Shown in pieces: positions 33,092-46,500 of a stretch of 64,000 bases of DNA. The number at the start of each line of letters is the position of its first letter. Positions within the stretch are counted from its first letter, which is position 1. The position numbers and the translations under genes are program-made. The DNA is from Roridomyces roridus (lineage: Eukaryota; Basidiomycota; Agaricomycetes; Agaricales; Mycenaceae). The stretch is from NCBI GenBank assembly GCA_029378245.1, contig JARKIF010000011.1, forward strand, positions 62,001-126,000. Direction: 5' to 3'. Under the pieces are notes generated by a model. That model was given only the letters and a program-made list of their open reading frames with translations, was not told the origin of the DNA and ran no database searches.

Positions 33092-35440
33092 GAGATCCCA
33101 GCGCGACCGCGACTTGTCTGCTCACAAACTCTTCCTATTAGATACTTATTCTATGCTAATACTAATGGATTCTTTCTGGGATTAGAAAACTGTAGCCACG
33201 TCAACCTGTTGTAACCACTTGCTGTATCGATTTCTTGGAGGCCAAATGAACGAGAATTGCATTAGAGTCGCGTTTGATCAAGAACGCGTCGGTGAGTTTA
33301 CATTTGTTTGTCCTCTCCTTCTTCTGCACCACCACCATCCCCAACGCCCCGTCCGCCGCTCTCCGTCTCGCACCAGGTAGGCCCCGTGCGCTAAACTACC
33401 TGAGCTACCTGAGAGCCTCTTTCAGTCCGTCTCCGCCAACGATGCGTCCAGCAGAACGCGCCGTTCTCGCAAGCATCTGCCGTCTCAGCGCCGGGCACGT
33501 ACGGGTTCTCTGGGCAGAACGGTGCGTCATATGAGTTTCGCAACGTCTATTTGGACCAAACCTACCGTTTCAGACGCATACATTCACGTTGCACGGATGG
33601 GAGTGCCGTGCCAAAGAACCCGATGAAGGCGAGTCTTTTTTCTTCCGTCGGCGCCCTTGCTCGTCAAACCGGGTGTCTGGCAGGCCCGCCCCATGGGTCT
33701 AGTGGACTTTCCGTTGTCGAGAAGGGTCGCGCGAATGTACTTTAAAGCTCGACTGCTCGTACTGACATCCATATACAGCTAATAACGCCAGCTCGATGCA
33801 TCGACAACGCGTCTCATCAACGAATCGCGCTCAGCCGACCTCTCTGTCCGCGGAATCGCCTCTCAGTCTACTCCACGGTGCGTGCCCGTTGCCCCAACTC
33901 GTCTGCCCCACTCTCTCCCTTTCAAGGGCACCCTTTCCAATCGCCTTTTCCTCTCACCTGGGGGGCTGCCACCACACTCACCGACGCAGTCGTCCACACC
34001 GCTTTGTCGGCGACAAGGACCTCTTCTCGACGGCAGCAGTCAAGCAGCAGTCGCTCCTTGAGGGTTCCTCCACCCTCGCATGTCATCCCTTCATCCCTCC
34101 ATATACCCGTGCGCGACGCTGCTCGACCTTCTGGTCCTCATCATCCACCCTCACCGACACCGCGCAGCCCAGAATCCACAAGCTCACATGCTCCAGTTAC
34201 ACCTATGCCCCAGCCTTGCTCGTTGTGGTTGCTCCGGCCCTCCCTTCCCTCTCCTTCCGACTCTCCTCACCATTGTCGATGGCTTACCCCGTAACTTCCC
34301 ATGGCAAGCAATTCGACGAAGGGGTAGCCTCCAGTACACAGTACGCGACCGACATCCATCGGGCGGCTTCATCGGCAACCTGGCCGCGACGCGGTCATCC
34401 TCCTCGACATCCCCGCTGCCCTCAACTCCACTCGTGCTGCTCTCAACGGCCTCACCCCACCTCAATACAACGAGCTGCAATTACGATGACCATGCTCGGG
34501 GTAAGCGTGTCCCGTGCTCTTCCGGCGTCCCCTCAAGTCTCTTCGCGATGCTGACCTATTATGCAGGAAGAAAAAAAAGATTGCCGCGAACGCTGAGTGC
34601 CGCCTGACGACAACTACACGGTCTGCAGAAACGTCACCAAGAGAAGCGGTGATCTGGCCAGGCACATCGAGCCCGGTGTGTATCTTCCTCTCCTCGTTCT
34701 GATAATTACTTGATTTTAGCTAACTGCGCCATCAGGCTGCCTCGCGATGTTGTTCTTTGGTCGCGTTTAGGTGTGTGCGCTTCTCATTTCCCTTCCTCGT
34801 TCCTAATGAGTGTTTGCAAGCGGAATGAAGAAAACCATGAAAATTTGTTCCAAATGTGATGTGCGTATTTATCCAATCGTTCTTTCTCTTGCTTCTTTCT
34901 CACCGATTTCCAAGTTCAGACGAAAACTCAGATTCAAGATTCTGGTTACCATTGTGGGGTTCGTATCACCACCCTCTGCCTACTTGGTTGCCGCCTAACG
35001 ACAATTCCAGGAACATCACGAAGGACTGTCGCTTCGACTACCAACCAGGTATGTCTTTTATCCCGCATTCTAGTCGCCAGCCTGACAATGTCTGTACCTA
35101 AGCAGTCTTCTTATCTTGCCTTGGTACACTCGTGTATCTGTATCAGTCCCTCCGGTTCGTTCACTCTACAGCTGGATTCTGCGAGCTGATTCTTTCCTCA
35201 GGTTTATTGACCGCGGCTCGTAAACGTCGACTTCCTCGCTGCGACCGTCACCCTTCCGCTATAGCCCCACGCCACCGCCACCGCCGACTTTTTTCGCCGC
35301 GCGCGCCTCGCTCCACGCCAGTCGTCCATTTCGAGCCCATGGCGGTATTGCAAGCTACGCGGTTTTCTTTTCACTTCCTTTGCATCGGCTAACTGACACC
35401 GTCTTGCAGAACATTGATTTTGTGACTCGAACTCGTATGT
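33092..35440 (+). other. Right part of the Tnp2 element, possible third gene
   Basis: The region has many small exon-like pieces separated by short GT-AG spans but no continuous model. One piece reads CRNVTKRSGDLARHIEPG, resembling the second half of a C2H2 zinc finger, and a nearby piece reads KICSKCD, a possible first half. Others are too short to classify. It might be a degenerate third element gene or captured host sequence. The large plus-strand open frame at 33796-34554 is low-complexity (Ser/Pro/His) and was not accepted. Confidence 0.25.
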
Positions 35441-35494
35441 ATCCATGTAGTCGATAGTTTGCGGTCAATAAAATTGGTTTTTATTCGAATGGAA

Positions 35495-35746
35495 TCGCGG
35501 GAACCAGAAAGGCGCCGAAAAGCCTCCCATGAAGTGCCTAGGTACTCCAAAGAAGTGTCCGAAGGCACTCCCATAAGATAGCCTGAATCACTGCTATGGA
35601 GTGCTCGAGGACACTCCCAGCGTCTATGGTTTTTGGCCAAAAATCACTTCAAGGGAGTGGCCGAGAGCACTCCATGGCAGTGACTCGCCATCTCCCTTGG
35701 AGTGATTTGCGGTCACTCCTAGGAAGTGACTCTGCTTTACACAGTG
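35495..35746 (-). repeat. Right terminal/subterminal repeats of the Tnp2 element
   Basis: The reverse complement begins CACTGTGTAAAGCAGAGTCA, matching the left edge, and about ten CACTCC/GGAGTG hexamers follow within 250 bp. Confidence 0.75.
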
Positions 35747-35847
35747 TATTGATACAGTGTACAGCGTACAGACAGCGTTATAGGTAGGGATACAGTAGCC
35801 CGTTGGCATTCATAGTATTTGGATCGTCGATCGGGTGGGTAAGAGAT

Positions 35848-36681
35848 TTACGAGCGCTTGGAAGGAGCGCTGGAGCCGAGCATGACACCGCCAGTCATGA
35901 CGCGGGTAACGCCGCCTTGGTAAAGGTAAGTCGTCGCCGAGGCGGGTGCGGATGCGGTTTTGGTCGTGGGACGGAGAGCAGGAGCGCGATAGGGCCCAGG
36001 GCGCGTGGAAGCGAAGAGATGTTTCTTGGTGCGGTCGACGACGACAGCTGCACGACGCTGGGGAGCGCGGTAGAGCAACGACGGTGCCGCGGGGAGGACG
36101 GACGAGGCCTTCAGCGCTGCAGACGAAGAGCACTGGGAGTCAGCGCTGGTGGTGGCGGACTCGGAGGAGTACGAGCTGAAGGTGCTGCTATGCTCCGAGT
36201 CGGCGTCAGACTCGTAGTCAGAGGACGAGTCGTCGTCTGCGAGGAGGGTGGGAATGCGAATAGTGTTGGTGTGCTCCTGCTGGACACGATGCACACTGCG
36301 CAGACGAGCGGAGAGTAACGTGGCACGTAGACGGGCGTGGGAGATGGGGACGACGCTGCCCTGCGTCTCCTCGCTCCATACATCTGCGACAGAGCCGTCG
36401 CCGATGCGCACCTTGACGTAGCCAGGACCGTAGAACAGCAGGACGTCACGCCCGCCGCCCAAGGCCTGGAGCCACACGGTCCACGGAATGGTGGATCCGA
36501 TGGAGGCAGCGAGGAGAGCGGGTGGTGGAGCTGAGGTGGATGACAGGCTCAAAGTCGCAGCGGGCGTGGGGAGCGAGGCGTTGAGGATGAGCTGGGCAGT
36601 GGCGATAGCCTGAAGAGGGGTCCCAGCGACCAGAGGCTTGGTGAGGAAGGCGATGACGTGGCGGATGGCAGAGGAGGACAT
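35848..36681 (-). CDS. BTG/TOB-like anti-proliferative family protein, intronless
   Basis: A host gene of 277 residues in one exon, starting at the ATG at 36681 (MSSSAIRHVIAFLTKPLV). The N-terminal 110 residues fit the fungal form of the BTG/TOB anti-proliferative domain: a helical IATAQLILNASL segment, IPWTVWLQALGGGRDVLLFY and GYVKVRIGDGSVADVWSEE, which corresponds to the domain's end (VSYRIGEDGS-type strand). In animals this domain binds the CCR4-NOT deadenylase and slows growth; that role is inferred only. The C-terminal half is a Ser-rich disordered region (DDDSSSDYESDADS) and ends in TTYLYQGGVTRVMTGGVMLG, a short motif that seems conserved in fungal members. A large transposon ends about 100 bp downstream, inside the likely 3' untranslated region. 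Confidence 0.6.
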   Translation of the reverse strand: MSSSAIRHVIAFLTKPLVAGTPLQAIATAQLILNASLPTPAATLSLSSTSAPPPALLAASIGSTIPWTVWLQALGGGRDVLLFYGPGYVKVRIGDGSVADVWSEETQGSVVPISHARLRATLLSARLRSVHRVQQEHTNTIRIPTLLADDDSSSDYESDADSEHSSTFSSYSSESATTSADSQCSSSAALKASSVLPAAPSLLYRAPQRRAAVVVDRTKKHLFASTRPGPYRAPALRPTTKTASAPASATTYLYQGGVTRVMTGGVMLGSSAPSKRS

Positions 36682-37549
36682 CGTGGAATCGCACAGCGAC
36701 GGGAGTTAATTCAGATAAAAACTGGAGGAACGGTTAGATTGTGGCGGAATTGGGAGCCCAGCAGACGCACCAAGCGTCAAAAAGGTCGTAGAGGAGTCTC
36801 AAAAAGAACAGATCGTGAAGACAGACGTGGAAAAGCTGGCGGAGAGCGGATGTCTGAAGACAGCGCTGGGGCGCAGCATTTATATGGAAGCACAATGGGG
36901 AGAGGCCGCCCATTCTTCGCTCAAGAAGGACACAATGAGCAGGGCGGTATTTGGCTTCGTGATGGAGACCAAACAAAGGCAATATTGTTCTCCCCAAACG
37001 GCCACCTTGTAATCTTGTCTTGCTGGCACGGGCTTGTACGAAATCTGGCGGCCTTTGAAACAACCTCGTGGGGATGCAGGAAACGCACTCACAAAGGCCT
37101 TTTGGTCTCCGCGGCGTTCGGGTCTCGCATTGCATGTTGCTCACCAATCGGTTGTGGCAATCGCTTCCGTGTCTTGTCCTGGATCTTCCTGGTTTCGTTC
37201 TTTGTGGCTTTTCGCGAGGCACATCGACATCCATTAGCTGGAAACTACGGATGAGACACCCCCAAGAGACTGACAGGCCCATCCCGGATTTCCCGCTGTC
37301 CTTCTGTTTTCCGACCAGCTTGACGGAAGAAGACGCAGGATCCCTGGTATCTCAGCTTCGGAATGAACGAGGGCGGGCGTGTGTGGCCTCAGCCATGACA
37401 CTGACGGGTCAGGGACATGTGTCTCCAGTCCCAATTGAATCGCCTTCAAAAGCTTCAACTCTGACAGAATGAATGCAAGACAAAGTTGGACAACTGATTT
37501 CAAAGGTTTTTATAGGATGCTTTGCCTTTCGTGCTCGCTGTCAACTCCA
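36682..37549. other. Divergent promoter region, BTG-like gene and CYP505
   Basis: It serves two divergent genes. Its right part (about 37320-37545) is duplicated upstream of the truncated CYP505 copy: the GTGTCTCCAGTCCC, AATTGAATCGCCTTCAAAAG and TTTTGATAGGA/TTTTTATAGGA blocks all recur at 56465-56545. The last, just before the start codon, is a plausible TATA element. No other gene seen. Confidence 0.5.
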
Positions 37550-40500
37550 ATGAGCGTACCCATCCCCCAACCTCCGACCCTCCCATTCCTCGGTAATGTC
37601 ACGGCACTCGACCCGGAGCTTCCGCTGCACTCGTTTATGCTCCTCGCCAAGACCTATGGTGAAATCTATCAACTTGATCTACTGGGTTCGTAGCCAATTG
37701 TATGATATGATTCGCGGAACCTCATTCATATACTTGAATGCAGGACGCACGATCTGTGTGGTCAACAGCTACGCACTGGTAAACGAAGTGTCGGACGAGA
37801 CGCGCTTTCAGAAGCGTGCCGTCGGACCAATCAAGCAAGTGAGGAATTTGGTGGGAGACGGCTTGTTTACTGTACGTAAGTCTTCCTCTTTTATCACAGC
37901 GTGGATGACTAGAGGATTGTCTCTAGGCACAACCGGAGGAGCCGAACTGGGGCATTGCGCGTGAGTGGTTCAGATTGACCCCGCATACGTGGGATGGAGT
38001 TGACGATGTCGCAGACCGCCTGCTGATGCCTGCCTTTGGGACTCTCGCGGTGAAGGGAATGATGGAGGAAATGCGCGACATAACTAGCCAATTGATCCTC
38101 AAAGTGCGTCATCCGCATTTCCTCGCAGAGGAAGTTTCTCACTGAGATTCGACCAGTGGGCGAGGTGACTTTCCACTAATGTCGCAACCCACACCCATCT
38201 CACCAACGGTAGATTCGGCCCCGACACCATCATCGACCCTTCCAAAGACTTTACGCGCGTAGCCCTCGACACGATCGCCTCTTGCTCCATGTCCCATAGA
38301 TTGAATTCGTTCTACGAAGCACAGCAGCCCGAATTCACTGTCGCCATGGCTGATTTCCTCACAGAGTCCGGCTTCCGCGCGAATAGACCTGCGATCGTAC
38401 AGGCCATTATGAGCAAGACGAATGCCAAGTACGAAGCAGATATGAAGAAGATGAGGGATTTGGCGAAGCGTAGTGCGTTATCTTCGTCTTCCTTCGTACG
38501 GTGTGTTTACTTGCGGTATAAAGTCGTGGCTACCAGAAAGGCGCATCCTATCCCGAAACACGATCTGTTGGATACGATGCTCAATTCACGAGATCCAAAG
38601 ACGGGGAAGACGATGTCCGCAGAGTCAATAGCGCAAAATGTGGGTCGACTTCAGCCCTTCGTCAACGCTCACTCACTCACTCGCATGAATAGCTTCTTAC
38701 TTTCCTCATCGCCGGTACACCCTCTTCGTTCCTCTTCATAATTAGCCCGAGCTGACGTTAACTTTCGTTCCCTGTAGGACACGAGACGTCCTCGGGTATG
38801 ATGACCTTCATGGTCTACTACCTGCTCAAAAACCCCGACGAGATGCGCAAACTCCAGGCTGAGATCGACGACGTCCTCGGTGGGCGGGCAGTGCAGTACG
38901 AGGACTTTGGAAAGCTCGCGTATTTGACTGGTGCGGCGCTCCCCTCCTCATCCCTGTTGTGTAGAGACGCTGAATTGAATCCAGCGACCATGCGCGAGAC
39001 GTTGCGCCTAGCTCCGACTGCCCCTATCCGGGTCACGACTCCGCTGGAGGATACGACTCTCGGGAATGGGAGATACGCGATTAAGAAGGGAGCAATCATT
39101 TCGGTGCAGGCGTGGCCCATGCATCGGGATCCAGCAGTTTGGGGTGATGATGTGCGTGTGTTTCATTCTTTGCCTTGATGAGGTTGAATTTGAGCTGGCC
39201 GGTCGTAGGCAGAGGAATTTCGCCCCCAGAGGATGATGGATGGAAAATTTGAGGCACTTCCGGTGCGTGCTTTGTTAGTACCGTACTTTCAATTCTCAAT
39301 CCTCGAATATCCAGCCCAACGCATGGCAACCCGTGCGTGTTCCCTCTGCTACATATTATATTGATACTGAAACTAACTGCAGTTCGGTTTTGGCGTACGC
39401 GCCTGCATTGGGCGGGCTTTTGCGTGGCAAGAAGTGACACTCGTGATGGCGACGATTATACAGAATTTCGACCTCACCCTCGTCGATCCGGGGTATACGC
39501 TACAGATCAAGCAGACGCTTACAGTCAAACCCAAAGGACTGAAGATTAGGGCTACGCCGCGGTCTGGGGTCAATTTGTATGCATCGTATGGAGTTGGGAG
39601 TGGGCTGAGAACAAGGCAGCTTCCCTCCATCGTGGAGGACGTGTCTGGGCCTCCGATGTATGTGTTTTATGGCTCGAACACGGGGACTTCCGAGGCGTTT
39701 GCGCAGAGGATAGCCGGTGAGGCGGCTTCGTATGGTATGCACGCTGCCCACGTTTATGCTGTGCAAATTTTCATGAGAGAGTCTTCCAGGCTTCCGGGCA
39801 TCAATTGGGACCCTGGACTCGGCTATGGGGAAGCTGGTGCCGGACGGGCCTTTAGTCATCATCACGGCATCGTTCGAAGGTACGCAACCAACTGAGACTG
39901 ATATCGAGTCTGACTATGGGTATGAAGGCCAACCAGCAGACAACGCAACAGCGTTCATGGACTGGCTTCGCACCATGATCAAGCCCGGGCAATTCAACGG
40001 CGTGCGCTACGCCGTGTTTGGCTGCGGCAACTCTGATTGGGTGGCGTCGTTTCAGCGAATTCCCACTCTGTACGACCAACTACTCGAGCAGGGCGGTGCC
40101 ACAAGACTCGTTGCCCGCGGGGTGGGCGATGCGGGTGGGAGTACGCTCTTCCAGGCGTTTGAGAAGTGGAACGTGGGGCTTTGGGAGACGTTGGTTGAGG
40201 TGAGTGCTGGCAGCCGGCGTTTAACGATTTTTTTTTTGTTTTTTTTTTGTTTTTTTTTTTTTTTTTTGGTGGAGCGAACAGCAAGTGAGCAACTGATCAA
40301 ATCAGCCCTCCCTCGCGCACTTTTTTCTCGGGGTGTAATTACCCACAAAGAGAAAAATTTGGAGACCCTAGGAAAATATGTTTACATACGCCGGTGTACG
40401 GCAGTGTGGGACTCAACGCCTCCCCGAAAGCCGAAGCTAACGGTTCCGCCCCGGGGGGCGGAGAGGAGCAATACCCACTAATAACCTAGACTCCCTCAGA

Positions 40501-43500
40501 GATACTGCCAGGAGATTTGTGTCGCCGTCGAGGACGTTCTTCCAAGTATTTAGGACCATTTTGAAATTGAGTGCTCTGTTCTCGAATTTGAGTTTGTCAG
40601 TCAGAATAAAATCCGAGCGAAGGCGTTCGTTGATGCATGCCAGCCACTTGTTGTGGATTTCGGCTTCTGAAGGATACTTTTCGGGGTTGCTCCCGTTGGC
40701 AATCACCCGTGTGCATCGGGTTTTCCAAATTTGGTGAGCCGTTTCGGAGATCAGAATCCGGTATAGCCGGTCCGCACTGCTATCTTTCTTCCCACTCGCA
40801 TCGTGGACTCTAGCAAAGCCGCAGGCTAGAATACCGCCCAGGGAGACCTCGGGCCAGGCATACCCTTTCATCTCCCAAAGTCGTTGGGCCAGGTTCCACA
40901 TTTTTTCTCGCCCTGGGGCATCACACTCGAGCAGGATATGCTCGAGCGTGTCGTCGACATGGCAATGTCGACATTCCGCGTAGTGCTCATACGTCGGTAT
41001 GTTGAGCCAGTACGTCCCAACCTTGTATGCCTGATGCATACATCTCCACAGGAAGTCCCTGGTTTTTCGGGTGATATCGGGGTGATAGAGCGACTTCCAA
41101 ATTTCTGCGTCGGAGTTTTCCCTCCCAGCATCGTTGCCGCGTCTCTGGCTCTTGATAGCATTTGATTCGTTTTTGCGCGATCTGGCCTCTTTCGGCGTGC
41201 TTTAAGCGCTCGGTAGAAGGTGCGTTGTGTGCCTTTACTTAGTTTCATCCCTGTGACCTTGTAGCCTTGCGGAATGTCGACATTTAAGACGGCGCCGGAC
41301 TCGCTGTCGAGCCCTTGTGTAGCTAGGGTATGTGCTTTCTGCATCCCAGTGCTATGCTCCATACACATTTTTTGGAAGGTGCATTTGGTTCCGCGACCAC
41401 GGATGGCGGCAACGATGGCTCTGAGGAGCTTGTCGTCTTCTACATTTGCCCAGTCGGTATCTTCCTTTTTCTCTAGGTCTGTTGTGAGGAGTCTGATTGT
41501 ATTCTTGCAGCCCACTTTGAAATGGAGCTCTGTCAAAAGCGGATGGCTCTGCAGCGCGCACAAGATGGCTGCCAGGTGTCCGCTTCCTTTCGATGCGAGT
41601 TCTTTAGGGACTGGGACGCCGGTATTCTTTTCATCGTCTTCTGATATCCACATACTTCCCGAGGATTTGTAGTTACCTTCCTCGTCAATCTCATATGCGT
41701 TGCCGATATATACTGTGGCCTCGGAGACGGGTTCCTCATCCTCTTGTGGTTGCAGCTGGTGTGCCGGTGTCGGTTCTGGGTCTTCCCCAAAGATTCTGAA
41801 GCCGTCCACCTTCTTTATGAGGTGTATCTTGGGGTCAAAGGTTACTGGTTTATCGTCCGCCAGCGCCGCGATATTGTCTTCCCTCTTCTGGGGTGTAAAC
41901 TCGGGATTGCGTTGGTTTACCTGCTTGCGCGGGTCCCACTTCTCTAGTAGGCAGTTGAGCATCTTCACAGCTTCCTCTTGACACTTGTACGGTGCGTTAC
42001 AACCTTTTGCTCTGTTCGCTCTGCAAGATTGACAGGCGCAGTTTCTCCGACGGGAGTGACGAGCGAAATTCCTTTCGACAATGGCTAGTATATCCCCCAC
42101 CAGGCGAGCTTCATGATTGTCTCGCAGGCAGTCTGCACAGGTGGAGTTGTTTTTTAGGCCTTCGGCACCGTAGTGGAAGAACATCGGGAGCTCCTCCTTG
42201 AGCTCTTTGGACAGGGCAAGTGCGTCGAAAGTGAGTTTGTTCCTGCGAATGGTACCGAGCATCCTTTTGATTGCCCGGGGTAGGTTCTTCTGTAGGGGTT
42301 TCCATGATTGTGTGAACGGGTTGTCCCGTACTTTTGGATCCACTGTAGTGTTCCCTTGAACCTCTTTCCGAAGCCGGCCGTTAGCAAGTGCGCTCCATTT
42401 TGCTCTCTCCCTCCCTTCTCTCGTGAGGAAGTCCCTGAGGTTTTTCAGCTCGATCGCTTCGTTACGATCCTTGATTGACAGCAAGTCTCGACCGCCTTCG
42501 TCCTTAGGCAGGAACATAATTTCGTGGTTGACTGGCGCCACTGCTTTGCCATTCCAAACGAACGTTTTGATCTTTTTATCCAGGTATTCTTCAACGTCTT
42601 TCGGCATGCCTTGTACTGCTGTTAGGTATTGGGTGATTCCTCCCACCGTGAATTGGACCACTAGTACTCGGCCACCGATAGTCGGGTTTGCTCTCCCCCA
42701 TGCTTCCAGGGATTTATTGACTTTTTCGATCGTCGGCGTCCAGATTGCCGCTTGGTCTGTGTCGTTCCCTTGCCAGCTGCCGAGAATTCTGATTGCCTCT
42801 TTGTCTTTAGCTATATGGATATGTGCATCGATGGTAGGTTGGCCGGCGTTGAGCTTGCGATCTCTGATGAATCTCGCCCGATAGGCTTTCGATCCTACCG
42901 GTATGATTTGGGTCTTGCCCTGGTTGAACTTTGCACCCGACGCCTTGCACCAGGTTGTAAGCAGGCCCATAAGGTCCTCGAAATTGTCTTGCTCAGATAG
43001 GCACACTGTCGTGTCGTCTGCGAAGAGTGCGGTAAGAATTCTCTCATTTCCGTCTGGGCATTTGAAGCCTTTTAGTCTAGACGCCCGCAGCATTTGAGCT
43101 AGTGGCTCAATGGCTAAGTTGAAGAGGAGGCATGAGACCGGGTCCCCTTGGCGTACTCCCCGGGTAACTTTGAAGCGTGAGCTTTTTTCTCCGTTGATGC
43201 AGACTGATGTATATGCGTGCTCGTAAAGTGTTTTTATCGTCTTAATGAAGTGGTTTGGTAAGTTTGCCTTCTCCATCGCTTTCCATAGATAATCATGTAA
43301 GATTTTATCGTAGGCCTTTTCCTGGTCTAGTGCTACCACTGCCCCTCCCGCCGACTCGTATTCAGCGTGGTCAATTATCGCTTCAATCAGCTTGACTTGG
43401 TCGAAGATGCTTCTGCCTGGCATGAATCCGGCTTGGTCTGGATGTATAATCTCGGGAATGGTTTCTGCCAGTTTGATCGCCAGCGCTTTGGTGAAAATTT

Positions 43501-46500
43501 TGTAATCCGCGTTGAGTAGGGTTATCGGTCTATAGTTTGACACATTTCGCTTATCATTCTTCTTGAAGAACAGGCACATCCAGCCCTCCGCAAAGTCGGT
43601 GTCAGGGTGCACCCCATACCTCTCAATGTCGTTATACACTATGGTAAGTATTTTGACGATGTTCATCGTTTCGTTCTCTTTCCCTTGAGATTTTTCGAAC
43701 CTCTGATCTAGGGTTTTCCATAGTTCGTGTACAAGCCCGTCAATACCAGGAGCTTTGCCATTTGGAAGGCGTTTGATCACCCTTCGCACTTGAGCCTCGG
43801 TTATAAACTGTGAGAGTTTAGCTTTGTTCGGTTGCGAGAGCCTGACTGAGTTCTTGAAGACTTCGTTTTCGGCTGTAGCCCTGGCCTCTGGCGAGGCTAT
43901 ATCTTGTGATTGTAGGTCATCGTGGAATTTCCTTGCTACTTCTGCCATCTTGTCTGATCGTTTCTCGTACACAGGAGGGTCTGTGCCCGGGATCTGCAGG
44001 CTGTACATAGTGTCGCGGGGCTTTTTGGCTTTATTCAAGGACGTCCAGTATTTGGTGGCGGTGGTCTCTCCGTCCAGCCGATTTTTCGCCGTGGTGTTGT
44101 CCAGAATCTTCTGGAATCTTATCCTTTCCTTAGAGTCAATTTTCTCTTGCAGGATTGCGCTTTCATTTTTTCTTTCTTCTTCCCCCATTAGGGGGTCATT
44201 CAGAGTATCGACTAATTCATCTTTCAGATCCCTGATTTCCTTGTCCATTTTTGGGACCAATCTCTTCTCCTCGTTTCGGAAGGTGGTTCTGTAGGACTCC
44301 TTCATTGCCTTGAATATCAGCTGGGGGTTATGGTCAACCGTACGTCGTTCCTCATGCTTGCTTTCCTCGCATCGTTCTGCGAACTCCAGCCCTATCGTAT
44401 CAATATTTTTCATAACTGATTCGATTTTCAGTAGCATTTGTTTCTGGGCCCATCTACCCTTGCCGACAAAAGGCATTTTCGGGTCCGAGTAGCGGAAGGA
44501 GACTAGCTGGTGATCGGTGTGTAAGCCCGAAGTTTCTATATTCCAGTCCGTCGAGTGTTCATAAATCTCTTCCTTGACCAAGATTCTGTCAATTCTCGAT
44601 TGGGACTCGGTCGCCGTTTGCAGGAAAGTGTAGCCCTTAGAGTCTGGGTGCGACTGGCGCCAACCATCAATAAGCCCGAATGTGCGTTTAAATTCTCTCA
44701 TGGCGTCTGTTACTGCAGCTGGGTCTCGGTGGTGGGGAAGCCTGTCTATGGGATCTTCGACCATGTTCCAGTCTCCGAGGCTGATGTCTGGTTTGGCAAG
44801 GCCTCGAGTTTTCTCTTCCATCCCGTCCAGGAAGGCGGCATTCTCCGCTGGATCGTTTGGTGCATACGCTGCTAGAATTGACAGCTTGCTTTCGCCGTGC
44901 CACGGTATAGTCATGTGCAGTGCTCTGCCAGGTACGACACTCTTCGTTTTGATTTGTTCGATGGGTAGTAATTCTTTATTCACAATTAGAGCCACCCCTT
45001 TTGATTGTGGGGAAGCGGGATCGATCGTCGCGTAGACCTGGAGTCGTTTTCCAAAAAGCTTGTGGATGTCCTCCACGTCGTCAGGAGAAAGGTGCGTCTC
45101 TTGTATGGCAGCAATGCCGATTCTTTTCTCTCGAACCAGCTGGTTAATCCTCATCCATTTGTCTTCACCTTTATGGTATCGTCCTCGCATGTTGAGGGTG
45201 GAGATTGTTACATAGGCCTTGGTGCGCCGCCTGTTCCTGGATTGCAGACCTTGAGGTCTGACTCGAGATTTCAAGGATTGACCTAACAAGATCCTCCTCT
45301 GGCGCTGCGATATGTTCTGTCTGTCCTGAGCGACTCGGGGTCTCGCGTTATTTAGCGCATTTTGAGCCTGGATCGGCAGCCTCTGCGGTGGATTCGCAAT
45401 TCGTCTATTTGACTGTTGTGTCTGGCGCGTTAGTCCTGACTGCGCGTTGCGCGCTACGACTGGTGCGTCGTTCCCGTGGTTTCCGGGGTTTTGCGAGAGA
45501 GAGCCCGCAGGTGTGCGTTGCACGCCGCTTCTACGCCCGTGGCTATCATCGGGAGGAGTTGTCGCGGCTCGTCCACTCCCCCCTCCAGCCCGAGTTGCTG
45601 GGTCTCTACCTGTTCCCTGTGGAGACGAAAAGGGGTGAAGTGAAGAATTTGTAGCGGTCGAGAAATCGTAACCCGGGAGCCTAACCATACTCTTGCGGGT
45701 GCCGCTGGCATATCCGTGCCAACGTCAGGGGATTTGTCGTAGGAGCTCTCGAATCACATCTGCGGGGATACCCTGGCGGGCGCAGCTTGCGTCGCTCCGA
45801 ATACGACTTAAGCCTCTCGGCCCGGCATACCCAACTCCGTCTCTCTGTCATCCCGCCCGAGGCCTTTCCTGTCCCCTGCCGAAACAAGGTCAGTAAATTT
45901 GGGGCCTCCGTTGACGGGTTGTCCTCGGGTCGTTAGACCCAAGGTGCTACCAGTCCCCACCGGCAGTGTTTAATGGAAAGGGATCGTTCCGCCCGGGCTA
46001 TGCACAAAATGTAACTAAAGACAGGGATTTAGAAAGAATTTCTAAGGCTGAGATACGTTGACAATGCAGATGAGGAATGCAGATAAATTGATAGAGGTAC
46101 ATAAAAAACAGACGAGATACCACTAGCGACGCTTGTTCCCGCGTTTCCCGGTATTCTTCCCGACGCGGCCCTCGTTGACCTTGGAGTTCCCTCGTTTGGC
46201 GTTCGAGCCTCCCTTTCCGGCTCGCTTTTCCGACCTCTGAATGGTCTCGTGCTCGTCGTGAGCCTTCGGCGCCTCGCCGAACCATCCCGGAATGCGGGGT
46301 AGGGGACAAAGCCCCACCGGATGATCGTACGACTTGCAGCCGACGCAGAAGAACTGTTCCGTCCCCTGTCGCACGATGCCGGTGCCCCAGTGGGCAGTGG
46401 GATACTCTTCGACGTCTCGTGCTGCTTTGATCCAGATCACGACGTCCTCGAAAGACATGGAAGGAGGAGGGGTGAAAAAAACGTTGAAGACGACGTCCTG

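Larger units (their letters stand above)
23381..35746 (+). mobile_element. Tnp2-type (CACTA/Plavaka-like) DNA transposon, 12.4 kb
   Basis: The element is bounded by inverted ends reading CACCGTGTAAAG (left) and CACTGTGTAAAG (right), extending through AGTCACTTC, and flanked by TATT on both sides (23377-23380 and 35747-35750). Both ends carry dense subterminal repeats of GGAGTG/CACTCC, typical of CACTA-group elements where the transposase binds many times. Cargo: a Tnp2-like transposase gene (+), a second large acidic and basic protein gene (+) and a poorly conserved exon-rich region to the right end. A different 3.2-kb element is inserted in the transposase gene. Without it the element is about 9.1 kb. 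The right end lies only about 100 bp beyond the stop codon of the BTG-like gene. Confidence 0.85.

Noticed and set aside
33796..34554. Plus-strand open frame of 252 codons
   Set aside because: Low-complexity Ser/Pro/His reading inside an intron-rich, C-rich region; better explained as a shadow.
23381..35746. Reading the element as a KDZ (Kyakuja-Dileera-Zisupton) transposon
   Set aside because: The transposase motifs (DCMHLFCENNIPNLV, GLLHVVRDIRMCGP, FYMERYCGFLK) are of the Tnp2 type and the ends lack an 8-bp duplication.
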